A stretch of 64,000 bases of DNA from Modestobacter lapidis (GCA_019779905.1 JABAKE010000008.1:122031-186030); one strand, 5' to 3'. Counted from the first letter of the stretch, positions 46,409 to 54,412 are shown. The notes: generated by a model from the letters alone, not told the origin. A program made the numbers and translations.

Positions 46409-47064
46409 CGCCGGGACCCCCGGGATCGCCGGCGCGGGCGCGAGCGCCGCAGGGCGGCGATGCTGAGCACCACCGACACGGCGCTGAGCGCGGCGGCCAC
46501 CTTCGACCAGGGGTCGGCCGCCGCCGGCGCACCGCTGACCGGCGGGAGCACCCGCAGCGGGCCCGGCCGCTCCCCGGTCGGTCGCTGCTCGCGGGTGTCC
46601 CCGGCGGACGTCGCGGCACCCCCACCGAGCGCTGCCTCGAGATTGCGGGAGAACTGCGCGGTCACCTTGCCGGCCTGCTTGGCCACGACCTTCTGCCCGA
46701 CGCTGCCCAACGCCCCGGCCAGCGCGACGTCGCCCTCCACCAGGACGACGGTGCGCTCGCCGACCGGCTCCAGCTGCACGGTCACCGTGGCCCGCACGTT
46801 GCCCATCGCGCCACCGACGCTCTTGCCGGTGGCGGTGAAGGCGATCAGCTTCTCGGGAACCCGCTCGACGATCTTCACCGAGGCGGCGAAGGTCGCCGTC
46901 ATCGGGCCGACGCTCTGGGTCAGCCGGACGTCGATGTCGTCCGGGGTGACCACGGTGAGCTGCTCGACGCCGGGCACGCACCCGGCGACGGCCTCCGGCT
47001 GTTCGAAGAACGTCCACACCGAGGCCACCGGCTCGGCGACCTCGAACTCCTCACGCAACTTCAC
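46405..47064 (-). CDS. SRPBCC/CoxG-family protein with C-terminal membrane anchor
   Basis: A 219-residue protein: an SRPBCC (CoxG) domain in residues 1-145 (FEVAEPVASVWTFFEQPEAV, CVPGVEQLTVVTPDDIDVRL), a Gly/Pro linker, then a hydrophobic helix (VAAALSAVSVVLSIAAL) and a basic tail. CoxG anchors CO dehydrogenase to the membrane. In the 3-hydroxypyridine dehydrogenase of Ensifer a separate SRPBCC subunit is part of the enzyme. The GTG at 47064 has GGAGGAG upstream and overlaps the FAD-subunit stop. Confidence 0.88.
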   Translation of the reverse strand: MKLREEFEVAEPVASVWTFFEQPEAVAGCVPGVEQLTVVTPDDIDVRLTQSVGPMTATFAASVKIVERVPEKLIAFTATGKSVGGAMGNVRATVTVQLEPVGERTVVLVEGDVALAGALGSVGQKVVAKQAGKVTAQFSRNLEAALGGGAATSAGDTREQRPTGERPGPLRVLPPVSGAPAAADPWSKVAAALSAVSVVLSIAALRRSRPRRRSRGSRR

Positions 47065-47978
47065 GGCTTGGCTCCTCCAGTAGCGGGGTCGGTCTCGGCT
47101 GCACCGTCGGCCGGCGGGCCGGTTCCGGCGTCTCTCAGGTCGGCGAGGACCCGCCGCACGTGGACGGGGACCAGGTGGCGGCGGTACTCGGCCGAGGCGC
47201 GGATGTCCGACGGCGGATCCACCACCTCCAGCGCCGCCTCGGCGGCGGCGAGCAGGTCGGCGTCGGCGAGCTCGCTGCCCTCCAGCAGCGCCGCGGCCGC
47301 CGTCGCCAGGGCGGGGCTGTCGGCGACGCCGCCGAGCGCGATCCGCACGTTGCCCCACCGACCGTCAGCGGCCCGGTCGCCGGTCGCGACGACGCTCAGC
47401 AGGGCGAAGTCGTTGTGCTTGCGGGTCACCTCCCGGAACGCCACGTGCTGGGGGTGGGCGGGGAACTCGACGGCGGTCACCAGCTCCTCGGGCGCCAGCA
47501 CGGTGGCGTAGGAGCCCTCGTAGAGCTCGGCCAGCGGAATGCGGCGGCTGCCCGCCGGCCCCACGGCGGTGACCACCGCACCGAGCACCAGACAGGCCAG
47601 CGGCATCTCACCGGTCGGGTCGCCCTGGACCAGCGAGCCGCCGACGGTGCCGCGGTTGCGCACCTGGCGGTCGCCGATGTGCCGCACGACCCGGGCGAGC
47701 AGCGGCAGCCGCTCGGCGATCAGCGCGGACCGCTCCAGGGTGGAGTAGCGCACCAGCGCACCGATCACGGTGCGCTCGCCGTCCACCCGGACGTCGTCGA
47801 GCTCGTCGACCTCGTTGATGTCGATCAGCGCGCTCGGCCGCCACAACCGCATGTTCAGCATCGGCACCATGCTCTGGCCGCCGGCCAGCACCCGGGCCGT
47901 TCCCTCGTACTCGGCCAGCCGGGCCACGGCCTCGGCGACCGACGTCGGTCGGTGATAGGCGAAGGCAGCTGGCTTCAC
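47061..47978 (-). CDS. Molybdenum hydroxylase FAD-binding (medium) subunit
   Basis: A 305-residue FAD subunit. It begins KPAAFAYHRPTSVAEAVARL, has the FAD motifs RVLAGGQSMVPMLNMRLWRP and HIGDRQVRNRGTVGGSLVQG, and a C-terminal CODH-FAD domain (RHLVPVHVRRVLADL). It accepts electrons from the iron-sulfur subunit encoded about 3 kb downstream. The GTG at 47978 overlaps the stop of the ATP-grasp gene as GTGA. Confidence 0.92.
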   Translation of the reverse strand: MKPAAFAYHRPTSVAEAVARLAEYEGTARVLAGGQSMVPMLNMRLWRPSALIDINEVDELDDVRVDGERTVIGALVRYSTLERSALIAERLPLLARVVRHIGDRQVRNRGTVGGSLVQGDPTGEMPLACLVLGAVVTAVGPAGSRRIPLAELYEGSYATVLAPEELVTAVEFPAHPQHVAFREVTRKHNDFALLSVVATGDRAADGRWGNVRIALGGVADSPALATAAAALLEGSELADADLLAAAEAALEVVDPPSDIRASAEYRRHLVPVHVRRVLADLRDAGTGPPADGAAETDPATGGAKP

Positions 47979-49075
47979 GAGGGCCGGCCGCCGTTGGAGG
48001 CGACGCCCACCCCGGCGAAGCGGGCCAGCACGTGGCCGACCGCGGACTTGCGCTCGGTGACCAGCTGCTCGGCCGGCCGGTGGCTCCACACCGTCTCCGG
48101 GCGGACCTGCAGGACGTGCACGTCGCCGGCCTCGCTGACCGCCCACTCGACGTCCTGCGGCGCACCCCGGTGCCGCTCGATCTTCTTGGCCAGCTCGGCG
48201 AGGGCGTGGATCTGGTCGTCGGCCAGGCAGGGGGCGTCGCAGCGCTCGGTCGCGACCGGCACCAGCCCGACCGCGGCGACGGCCGGGTCGAAGCTGTACA
48301 TCGACTCCTGGTGCGCCACGTCGCGCTTGAGCACCTCGAAGGTCACCTTGTCCACGACGTAGCGGCTCGGGGTGACCCCGCCGCTGACCACGCCCTCGCC
48401 CAGGCCCCAGCACCCCTCGATGACCACCTTGGAGCGGTCCCCGGTGACCGGGTCCAGGGTGAACATGACGCCCGCGGCGCGCGCCTCGACCATCTGCTGG
48501 ATGCCGACGCAGATGCCGTGGTCGGCGGTGGCCGCCGCCGGGTCGGAGTCGGGGCGGTAGGTCAGCACTGCGGCGCCGAACATGCCCGCCCAGCAGCTGC
48601 GCACGTACCGGAGCACCTCCTCGGCGCCGCGGATCCACAGGAAGGTGTCGTACTGCCCGGCGAAGCTGGCCCCGGCGAGGTCCTCGGACTCACCGCTGGA
48701 GCGCACGGCAACCGGCAGCCCGGCCCGTCCGGTGCGCCGCTCGAGCTCGGCGTAGGCCGTCCGGATCGCCGTCTCCAGGTCGGCCGGCAGCGCAGCGGCC
48801 TCGATCGCGGCGGTGAACTCCGCACTGATCGCCTGCACCTGGGCGAGGTCCGCGCCGACCGCCTGGGCCCGCACCTCGCGGGCCCGGTCGGCCAGCCCGG
48901 CGGACTCCAGGAAGTACCGGTAGGCGGTCGTGGTGATGCCGAACCCGCCGGGCACGGCGAACCCACCGGCGGTCATCTCGGCGAGGCTGCCGAACTTCCC
49001 GCCGAGCAGCCGGCTGCCGACGGCGGCGGGGTCGTCGATCCAGAGGACGAACGGGGAGGTGGTGGGGTCGGTCAT
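47975..49075 (-). CDS. PEP-synthase/PPDK-type ATP-grasp subunit (phenylphosphate synthase subunit 2-like)
   Basis: A 366-residue stand-alone pyruvate-phosphate-dikinase ATP-binding domain. The motifs are GGKFGSLAEMTAGGFAVPGG, VRSSGESEDLAGASFAGQYD followed by TFLWI, GVMFTLDPVTGDRSKVVIEG, WGLGEGVVSGGVTPSRY and the end motif HVLQVRPETVW. It has no phospho-His or PEP/pyruvate domain; the His domain is in the partner encoded just upstream (49072). The size (about 39 kDa) and domain content match subunit 2 of phenylphosphate synthase. Related PEP-utilising and PPDK proteins were found to be needed for 3-hydroxypyridine dehydrogenase activity in Ensifer. ATGA overlap with its partner. Confidence 0.88.
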   Translation of the reverse strand: MTDPTTSPFVLWIDDPAAVGSRLLGGKFGSLAEMTAGGFAVPGGFGITTTAYRYFLESAGLADRAREVRAQAVGADLAQVQAISAEFTAAIEAAALPADLETAIRTAYAELERRTGRAGLPVAVRSSGESEDLAGASFAGQYDTFLWIRGAEEVLRYVRSCWAGMFGAAVLTYRPDSDPAAATADHGICVGIQQMVEARAAGVMFTLDPVTGDRSKVVIEGCWGLGEGVVSGGVTPSRYVVDKVTFEVLKRDVAHQESMYSFDPAVAAVGLVPVATERCDAPCLADDQIHALAELAKKIERHRGAPQDVEWAVSEAGDVHVLQVRPETVWSHRPAEQLVTERKSAVGHVLARFAGVGVASNGGRPS

Positions 49076-50967
49076 GCGGACACGTCCTCGAGAACGCGGA
49101 CGACGCCGGTGTTGCCGTCGACCTCGATGAGCTGGCCAGTGCGGATGGAGGTGGTGGCGAAGCCGGTGCCGACGACCGCCGGCAAGCCGTACTCGCGGCA
49201 CACGATGGCGGTGTGGGCCATGATCCCGCCGACGTCGGAGACCGCCGCCGAGAGCCGCGAGAACACCGGCGCCCAACTGGGCGCCGTGATCCGGCAGACC
49301 AGGATGTCGCCGTCCTCGATCTCGTGCAGCTGCTCCGGGTCGATGATCACCCTGGCCCGGCCGGTGGCCTTGCCGGCCGAGGCCGCGACGCCGCGCAGCT
49401 CGCCGCCGTCGGAACCGTCGACGCCGAGCCACTCCTGCACCGACTCCTGGGTGATGCCCCAGAGCATCACGGTGAGCGGCTCGGTGATGAACTCCGGCGG
49501 TGCGCCCAGCGCGGGCGCCGGCGGATTGGCCTTGAGCACGTCGCGGATGCGGCGGCGGCGTTCCACCTCCGGGCGCCAGTAGGTGACGCCGCGGGCCTCG
49601 GTGCCGGTGGCCCAGCCGATGTTCAGGTCGTAGAGCGCCGAGTAGATCTCGTTGCGGTGCAGGTAGAACACGTCCTCGCGGTCGTCGAGGAAGCCGTGCG
49701 CGACGAACACATCACCGAGCTCGCGCACCTTCGACCAGAACAGCGAGTGGTGCCAGTGCTCGACGTAGAAATTGTGGTTCTCGACGAACGGGAAGACCTG
49801 GCGGGCGAGCTCGACGAGCCCGTCGAAGGACTCCCGGTCGGCCTCGGTCGGCAGGTACGTGCGGTACTCCGCGGTGACCCGGACCCGCTCGGCGAGGATC
49901 TCGTCCAGCGGGCGGCGGATGTCCTCCCCGTCGAGCAGGCCCTGCACGTACCCGCGGAGCGCGGTGAACGGCAGCCGCAGGTCATCGATCCACGCCCGGT
50001 CGCTGTGGGTGTAGCCGGCACCGGTGGAGAACCAGAACCAGGGGTCCTTCGCCTCCTCGAAGGCCGCCAGCCACCGGGCGCCGTTCGGGTGGGCCCCGAT
50101 GGCCTTCAGCGCGGCGGCCGGGTCCTCGTTGCCGAGCACGAGGTCGGTGAGCTCGAGTTCGACGGCCAGCTTGGCCAGCGAGCGCACCTCGTCGTCCGGG
50201 CGGAACAGCAGGATGTCGATGCCCGACACCATGCTGGCGATCGTCTGGTCGCTGATGCCGGGGAAGGCGGCCTGGCAGAACTCCCGGAAGGTCAGGTAGG
50301 CGCCGTAGCCGAGGTTCAGCATCTCGAAGTGATAGGAGCCCATCTCGAACAGGTTCTCGATGAGTGCCCCGTAGCTGGTCAGCAGCTGGTAGCTGCTGTA
50401 CACGCCGCGGTGCTCCAGGACGCTCTCCAGCGGCTCCATCTCCGGCAGCGGGGCGAACGTGATGGCCTTGAGCCGCTCGATGCAGTCGGTCGCCTTCGCG
50501 ACCCACTGCTCGTAGATCTCGTCCCAGTTCTCGTAGTAGTGCCCGGCCCGGACGGCGAAGTCCTCCGCGCGGCGGGCGACCGCCGCCGGGTCGGTCACCG
50601 CGTTGGGGCTGATGTAGAGGTAGCCGTTGATGATCCGGTGGTCGATCCCGCCGGCCGGCGGCACCGGCCATACCCGCGTCGACATCTGGCTGGCCGCGAC
50701 CCACCAGTTCTCGGTCATGATCGTGTCGAACGGGTAGAGCGGCTCGGGGTTGTGCATCCCGTCGAAGAACCAGAACTTGCCGTCCTCGAGCTCGCGCCGC
50801 GCGTCGCTGAGCAGCGCGTAGTAGGGGTACATGCGCTGCCACCCCTCGGCACCGGCCGGGGTCTGCACCGCGAACGGGCTGGCGAACCGCTTGCCGGGGA
50901 CCGCCTGAGCGGCTCCCTCGGAACTCGGCACGCCGTCGGTCGAGGAGTTCGAACTGGTGAGCGTCAT
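49072..50967 (-). CDS. PEP-utilising swivelling-His protein (phenylphosphate synthase subunit 1-like)
   Basis: A 631-residue protein. The C-terminal 80 residues are a PEP-utilisers mobile domain with phospho-acceptor His585 in VGGIMAHTAIVCREYGLPAV. The first ~540 residues are helical and Trp/Tyr-rich (YPYYALLSDARRELEDGKFW, PEPLYPFDTIMTENWW, HWHHSLFWSKVRELGDVFVA) and are not the PEP/pyruvate TIM barrel, so they probably bind another acceptor. Size (about 71 kDa) and His position resemble subunit 1 of phenylphosphate synthase (His569). It would pass the beta-phosphate from the ATP-grasp partner to a hydroxy-heteroaromatic. Both ends overlap neighbours as ATGA. Confidence 0.85.
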   Translation of the reverse strand: MTLTSSNSSTDGVPSSEGAAQAVPGKRFASPFAVQTPAGAEGWQRMYPYYALLSDARRELEDGKFWFFDGMHNPEPLYPFDTIMTENWWVAASQMSTRVWPVPPAGGIDHRIINGYLYISPNAVTDPAAVARRAEDFAVRAGHYYENWDEIYEQWVAKATDCIERLKAITFAPLPEMEPLESVLEHRGVYSSYQLLTSYGALIENLFEMGSYHFEMLNLGYGAYLTFREFCQAAFPGISDQTIASMVSGIDILLFRPDDEVRSLAKLAVELELTDLVLGNEDPAAALKAIGAHPNGARWLAAFEEAKDPWFWFSTGAGYTHSDRAWIDDLRLPFTALRGYVQGLLDGEDIRRPLDEILAERVRVTAEYRTYLPTEADRESFDGLVELARQVFPFVENHNFYVEHWHHSLFWSKVRELGDVFVAHGFLDDREDVFYLHRNEIYSALYDLNIGWATGTEARGVTYWRPEVERRRRIRDVLKANPPAPALGAPPEFITEPLTVMLWGITQESVQEWLGVDGSDGGELRGVAASAGKATGRARVIIDPEQLHEIEDGDILVCRITAPSWAPVFSRLSAAVSDVGGIMAHTAIVCREYGLPAVVGTGFATTSIRTGQLIEVDGNTGVVRVLEDVSA

Positions 50968-51698
50968 GCGGGCGCCTCCGCCTGGGACAGGGTCGTGGAC
51001 CGGTGGCACGGCGCGGGAGGACCCGGCCGCTGTGCTGCTGGAACGGGGGGAACTGCGCCGGCGGTGCCGGGCAGCGCCTGCAGGTAGGCCACGACGTCGT
51101 CGCTGTCGACGACGTCGCCGTACTTCTCGTTGATGTCGAACAGGCTCGCGTCGTGGGGCGCCTGCGCCCGGTCGCCGACGCAGTCCCGCGGCACCAGGGT
51201 CGGATAGCCGTACTGGACCGCGTCGACGACGGTGGCGCGCACGCAGCCACTCGTCGTCGCGCCGGTGACGATCACCGTGTCGGCCCGGACGGAGGCGAGG
51301 TAGGACGCCAACGCGGTGCCGAAGAAGGCCGAAGCGCCGGTCTTCACCACCAGGTGCTCGTCGGTCCGCGGCGTCAGCCGCTCGTCGACGTCCACCAGCC
51401 TGGAGCCGAGCTCCAGGGCCGCCATGCCGGTGGCCTTCTGGAGCCAGGCGAGGCTGCGGATCTGCCCGGGGTCGTAGGCGATCGTGGTGAAGACGACCGG
51501 CACACCGCCGGCCCGTGCCACCTCGAGCAGGCGGGCCGTGGCCAGCACCGGACCGGTCAGGTCGGCACCGGTCGGGTAACGGTCGTCGGTGAACCCGTAG
51601 CTGAAGTCGACGACGACGAGCACCGGACGACTGCCCCGTTGCACTGGTCGGCCGAAGCCGGCCCGGTCGTAGACGCCGGCGGTCGAAGCGAGGTCCAC
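50964..51698 (-). CDS. Isochorismatase-fold amidase, maleamate amidohydrolase-like (NicF-type)
   Basis: A 244-residue cysteine hydrolase that would turn maleamate into maleate and ammonia. The catalytic triad is visible: Asp in VLVVVDFSYGFTDD, Lys in LVVKTGASAFFGTAL and Cys in VTGATTSGCVRATVVDAVQY. The GTG at 51698 follows GAGGG at five-base spacing; in-frame codons further upstream overlap the operator region and were rejected. It is the first gene of the minus-strand operon and lies 74 bases from the palindromic site at 51772-51789. The last 35 residues are Pro/Ala-rich and extra to the fold. Confidence 0.87.
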   Translation of the reverse strand: MDLASTAGVYDRAGFGRPVQRGSRPVLVVVDFSYGFTDDRYPTGADLTGPVLATARLLEVARAGGVPVVFTTIAYDPGQIRSLAWLQKATGMAALELGSRLVDVDERLTPRTDEHLVVKTGASAFFGTALASYLASVRADTVIVTGATTSGCVRATVVDAVQYGYPTLVPRDCVGDRAQAPHDASLFDINEKYGDVVDSDDVVAYLQALPGTAGAVPPVPAAQRPGPPAPCHRSTTLSQAEAPA

Positions 51699-51771
51699 AG
51701 CTGCCCTCTTCCGTGTCGTGGTGCATCGGCCGCCGCCCGGTGACGGTGTGCGCGACGCCACCGTCGTGATG

Positions 51772-51789
51772 TGGCATACATGTATACCA
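51772..51789. promoter_or_regulatory. Palindromic operator, copy 1
   Basis: TGGCATACATGTATACCA, an 18-bp palindrome with one mismatched pair. It shares TGGCATAC-NN-GTATAC with copy 2, 189 bases away. A GntR/FadR-type (FCD) regulator encoded at 53705 is the obvious candidate to bind it. It lies 74 bases before the first gene of the pyridine operon. Confidence 0.75.
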
Positions 51790-51960
51790 AGACTGTCCAG
51801 AGTCACCAGTAGCGCCGGACGCCGACCTCACCTTCCGGCATCCGGACCCGGAACGGAAGACGTCCGAGCGGACGTAACGACGTCGAAATCGGACGTAACC
51901 CCACCGCCATCGACGGCGCCGGCGGGCCCGTGACCTGCGAGCGAGGCTCTTGTCGAGCGA

Positions 51961-51978
51961 TGGCATACCGGTATACGT
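51961..51978. promoter_or_regulatory. Palindromic operator, copy 2
   Basis: TGGCATACCGGTATACGT, with perfect core ATACCGGTAT, shares TGGCATAC-NN-GTATAC with copy 1. It overlaps the proposed -10 TATACG of the plus-strand promoter, a repressor-like position. Confidence 0.75.
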
Positions 51979-52133
51979 TCCCGCCTCAATCGATCCCGCG
52001 CCGTCTACTGCCGCGGATCGGGGCTCCCTCTCCCCCCGCCCGTCCGACGCCGGTCCGGCCGGTCGGCTCCACCCACCTCAGCCGCCTGCGCGCCTCCGCG
52101 CCGTCGGCTCCTTTCCGCTGCACAGGAGACGCA

Positions 52134-53540
52134 ATGGAACAGTTCCCCGAACAGGCGTCCACCAACTGGATCATGGCGACGTTCATCTACACGCTCGGCG
52201 CCGTGGCCGTCCTGCTGGTGCTCATCGGCCTCGTCCTCGTGGACATGGGCATGGTCCGCCGGCGCAACGTCCTGGACACGGTCGTGCAGAAGATCGGCGC
52301 CGCCATGATCGGCGGTCTCGGCACCCTGCTGATCGGCTACCCGATCTGGCAGTGGCAGTTCAACCAGGCCTTCGGCGTGCCCTCGCCGCTGTGGCAGGCG
52401 GTCAAGGACTGGTGGCTGGGCGGCAACTTCACCACCACCGCCTCGCGGTACATCGACCCCGCGGCGCTGCCCGAAGCCGACGTCCTGCAGATCTTCCTGG
52501 TCTTCTTCGTGACCTTCACGATGGCGACCATCGGCCTGATCCACACCGGCGTCGTCGAGCGGATCAAGCCCCTGCCGCTCTACGTGATGTCCTTCGTCAT
52601 CGGCGCCGTGCTGTCCCCGCTGGTCGGCTACCTCTGCTGGGGTTCGCTGTCCCCGCTCACCCTGCGCGGCACCCACGACTTCGACGGCATCTTCCCGCTG
52701 TACATCACCGCCGGGACGTTCGTCCTGGTGCTCGCCTGGCGGGTCGGCCCACGCCTGGGCGCCTTCCGCCCGCACGCCAGCAGCGCCCGGCCGGTCGGGC
52801 ACAACATCGGCCTGGTGGGCGTGGGCGTGCTGCTGATCCTGTTCGCGCTTCCGTTCGTCACGATCGGCAGCGGCTTCATCGTCGCCGACGTCGGCTTCTT
52901 CGGGATCTCGTTCACCGAGAGCGGCATCGGGATCGTCATCATCAACCTGTTCGCCGCCGTCCTCGGCGGTGCCACGACGGGCCTCGTCCTGGCCTACGTC
53001 CGCCGGGAGGCCACCTGGGCACTGCTGGGCCCCATCGCCGGGATGGTCATGGGCGGGACGATGTTCGACGTCAGCACCGCCTGGGTCTGCCTGCTGGTGG
53101 GCGCGGTCGGCCCGTTCGTCGCCCTCGGCACCGCCGCCCTGATGCGCCGGGCGCGGATCGACGACCCCAAGGTCGTCCCCCTCGCCCTGGGCCCCGGCAT
53201 CCTGGGCGCCCTGCTCTGCGGCTTCCTGGAGTGGGGCACCCCCACGGGTGGCTACATCGGCCTGGAGGGCGACTACGCCGTCGGGGTCGCCGAGATCACG
53301 CCGTGGTGGCAGCTGGCCGGCGTCGTCGCCACCGTGCTGGTCGTCGGCGTACCGGCGCTGCTGATGTGCCTGGTCTTCGAGAGGTTCGGCGGTCTGCGCG
53401 TCTCGGCGGAGGCCGAACTCGTCGGCATGGACGTCACTCAGTGGGGGGTGTCCAACTTCGGGGACGATCTCGGGGGCTCCCGCCCGGGCGCCGCTGCGGC
53501 CTCGACGCCGGCGGCGGCTCCGGACATCGAGCCGGTCTGA
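52134..53540 (+). CDS. Amt/Rh-family permease lacking the twin-His motif
   Basis: A 468-residue protein with about 11 membrane helices and clear Amt homology: GHNIGLVGVGVLLILFAL, ARIDDPKVVPLALGPGILGA, and the C-terminal GLRVSAEAELVGMDVTQWGV typical of AmtB tails. The two pore histidines of ammonium channels are gone: DFAGGTVVHIN is here DFDGIFPLYIT (His to Tyr), and VFGVHGVCGI is PLALGPGI (no His). It is therefore unlikely to be an ordinary ammonium channel. Position between pyridine and purine operons suggests uptake of a neutral N-heterocycle or another altered substrate. The ATG at 52134 follows AGGAG. Confidence 0.85.
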   Translation: MEQFPEQASTNWIMATFIYTLGAVAVLLVLIGLVLVDMGMVRRRNVLDTVVQKIGAAMIGGLGTLLIGYPIWQWQFNQAFGVPSPLWQAVKDWWLGGNFTTTASRYIDPAALPEADVLQIFLVFFVTFTMATIGLIHTGVVERIKPLPLYVMSFVIGAVLSPLVGYLCWGSLSPLTLRGTHDFDGIFPLYITAGTFVLVLAWRVGPRLGAFRPHASSARPVGHNIGLVGVGVLLILFALPFVTIGSGFIVADVGFFGISFTESGIGIVIINLFAAVLGGATTGLVLAYVRREATWALLGPIAGMVMGGTMFDVSTAWVCLLVGAVGPFVALGTAALMRRARIDDPKVVPLALGPGILGALLCGFLEWGTPTGGYIGLEGDYAVGVAEITPWWQLAGVVATVLVVGVPALLMCLVFERFGGLRVSAEAELVGMDVTQWGVSNFGDDLGGSRPGAAAASTPAAAPDIEPV

Positions 53541-53560
53541 CCTGCTCGTCCCGCCCGACG

Positions 53561-53588
53561 GGGGCGCGCCCGCTGCCGGGCGCGCCCC
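53561..53588 (+). terminator. Strong hairpin after the Amt-like gene
   Basis: Perfect 12-bp arms GGGGCGCGCCCG (53561-53572) and CGGGCGCGCCCC (53577-53588) with loop CTGC, 20 bases after the stop. It probably separates the permease transcript from the regulator and XDH genes. Confidence 0.8.
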
Positions 53589-53704
53589 TGTTCGCCGTCC
53601 GTCCGGGGCGCCACGGACCCGCGCAGCCGTATCCTCCGCTGCACGCCATGCGATGCAGGCGATGCGGTCGGCAGCCGCCCGCCCTGCCAAGGACGGAGCA
53701 CACC

Positions 53705-54394
53705 ATGCAGCCCCTGGGACGTGGCCTCGTCCCCATGTCCCAACGGACGAGTGAAGGAGTGGCCCGCATCCTGCGCACGGAGATCTTCTCCGGGCAGCTG
53801 AAGCCGGGCGCGCCGCTGCCCGAACGGCTGCTCGCCGAGCAGCTGGGGGTCAGCCGCACCCCGGTCCGGGAGGCGCTGTTCACCCTGCAGAGCGAGGGGC
53901 TGGTGGAGCTCACCCCGAACCGCGGTGCCACCGTCCGGACCATCACGTCGCACGACATCGTGCAGATCTACTCGCTGCGCGGCGTGCTGGAGTCCTACGC
54001 CGCGCGCGAGGCCGCCCAGACGCGCAGCCGGCAGGACCTCGACGCGCTCGAGGACGCGCACGCGAAGCTCGAGCGGATCAGCGCCTCGGGGTCGGCCCCG
54101 GATCAGGCGCTCGCCGACCTCGCGTTCCACTCCGTCATCAGCGAGGCGACCGGCAGCCGGCTGCTGCAGACGATCATGGGCCAGGTCCTGGCCTTCACGG
54201 TGAGCTATCGCTCCAACTACGCCTATCCCGCCGACCGGGCCGAGGCCGTGCTCACCGAGCACCGCGCCATCCTCGACGCGCTGCGCGACCAGGACGCGGA
54301 CCGGGCCGAGCAGCTGATGCGCGAGCACGTGGGCTCCTCGAGCCGGTTCGCCCTGAAGCACTTCAGTGACGCGGAGCACGCCGTCATCCACTGA
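53705..54394 (+). CDS. GntR-family transcriptional regulator, FCD (FadR) subgroup
   Basis: A 229-residue regulator. The winged helix spans residues 12-80 (ARILRTEIFSGQLKPGAPLP, LAEQLGVSRTPVREALFTLQ, GLVELTPNRGATVRTI) and the FCD ligand domain follows (IYSLRGVLESYAAREAAQ, DLAFHSVISEATGSRLLQTI, LTEHRAILDALRDQDADRAE), with the metal-site residues Asp/His and two further His present. FCD regulators usually sense organic acids. It lies between the permease and the XDH genes and is the best candidate to bind the paired operators at 51772 and 51961. The ATG at 53705 follows GGAG. Confidence 0.92.
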   Translation: MQPLGRGLVPMSQRTSEGVARILRTEIFSGQLKPGAPLPERLLAEQLGVSRTPVREALFTLQSEGLVELTPNRGATVRTITSHDIVQIYSLRGVLESYAAREAAQTRSRQDLDALEDAHAKLERISASGSAPDQALADLAFHSVISEATGSRLLQTIMGQVLAFTVSYRSNYAYPADRAEAVLTEHRAILDALRDQDADRAEQLMREHVGSSSRFALKHFSDAEHAVIH

Positions 54395-54412
54395 GCACCG
54401 ACGAGGAGCGAC

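Larger units (their letters stand above)
51699..52133. promoter_or_regulatory. Divergent control region between the pyridine operon and the permease/XDH operon
   Basis: This 435-base gap has no convincing gene. It holds the two palindromic sites at 51772-51789 and 51961-51978, less GC-rich DNA around them, and a plausible plus-strand promoter with -35 TTGTCG (51950-51955) and -10 TATACG (51972-51977), 16 bases apart. The plus transcript would have a leader of about 150 bases before the permease ATG. Confidence 0.65.

Noticed and set aside
40861..47978. Carbon monoxide dehydrogenase (CoxLMS with CoxG)
   Set aside because: The large subunit lacks the AYRCSFR active-site loop, and the operon carries a full ring-cleavage and maleate route.
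40028..51698. Nicotinate degradation (nic) cluster
   Set aside because: The lower pathway is shared, but there is no NicC-type monooxygenase, and the PEP-utilising pair with separate SRPBCC subunit points to hydroxypyridine instead. Nicotinate is not strictly excluded.
52134..53540. Ordinary ammonium transporter
   Set aside because: Both pore histidines are replaced, so the standard function is unlikely.
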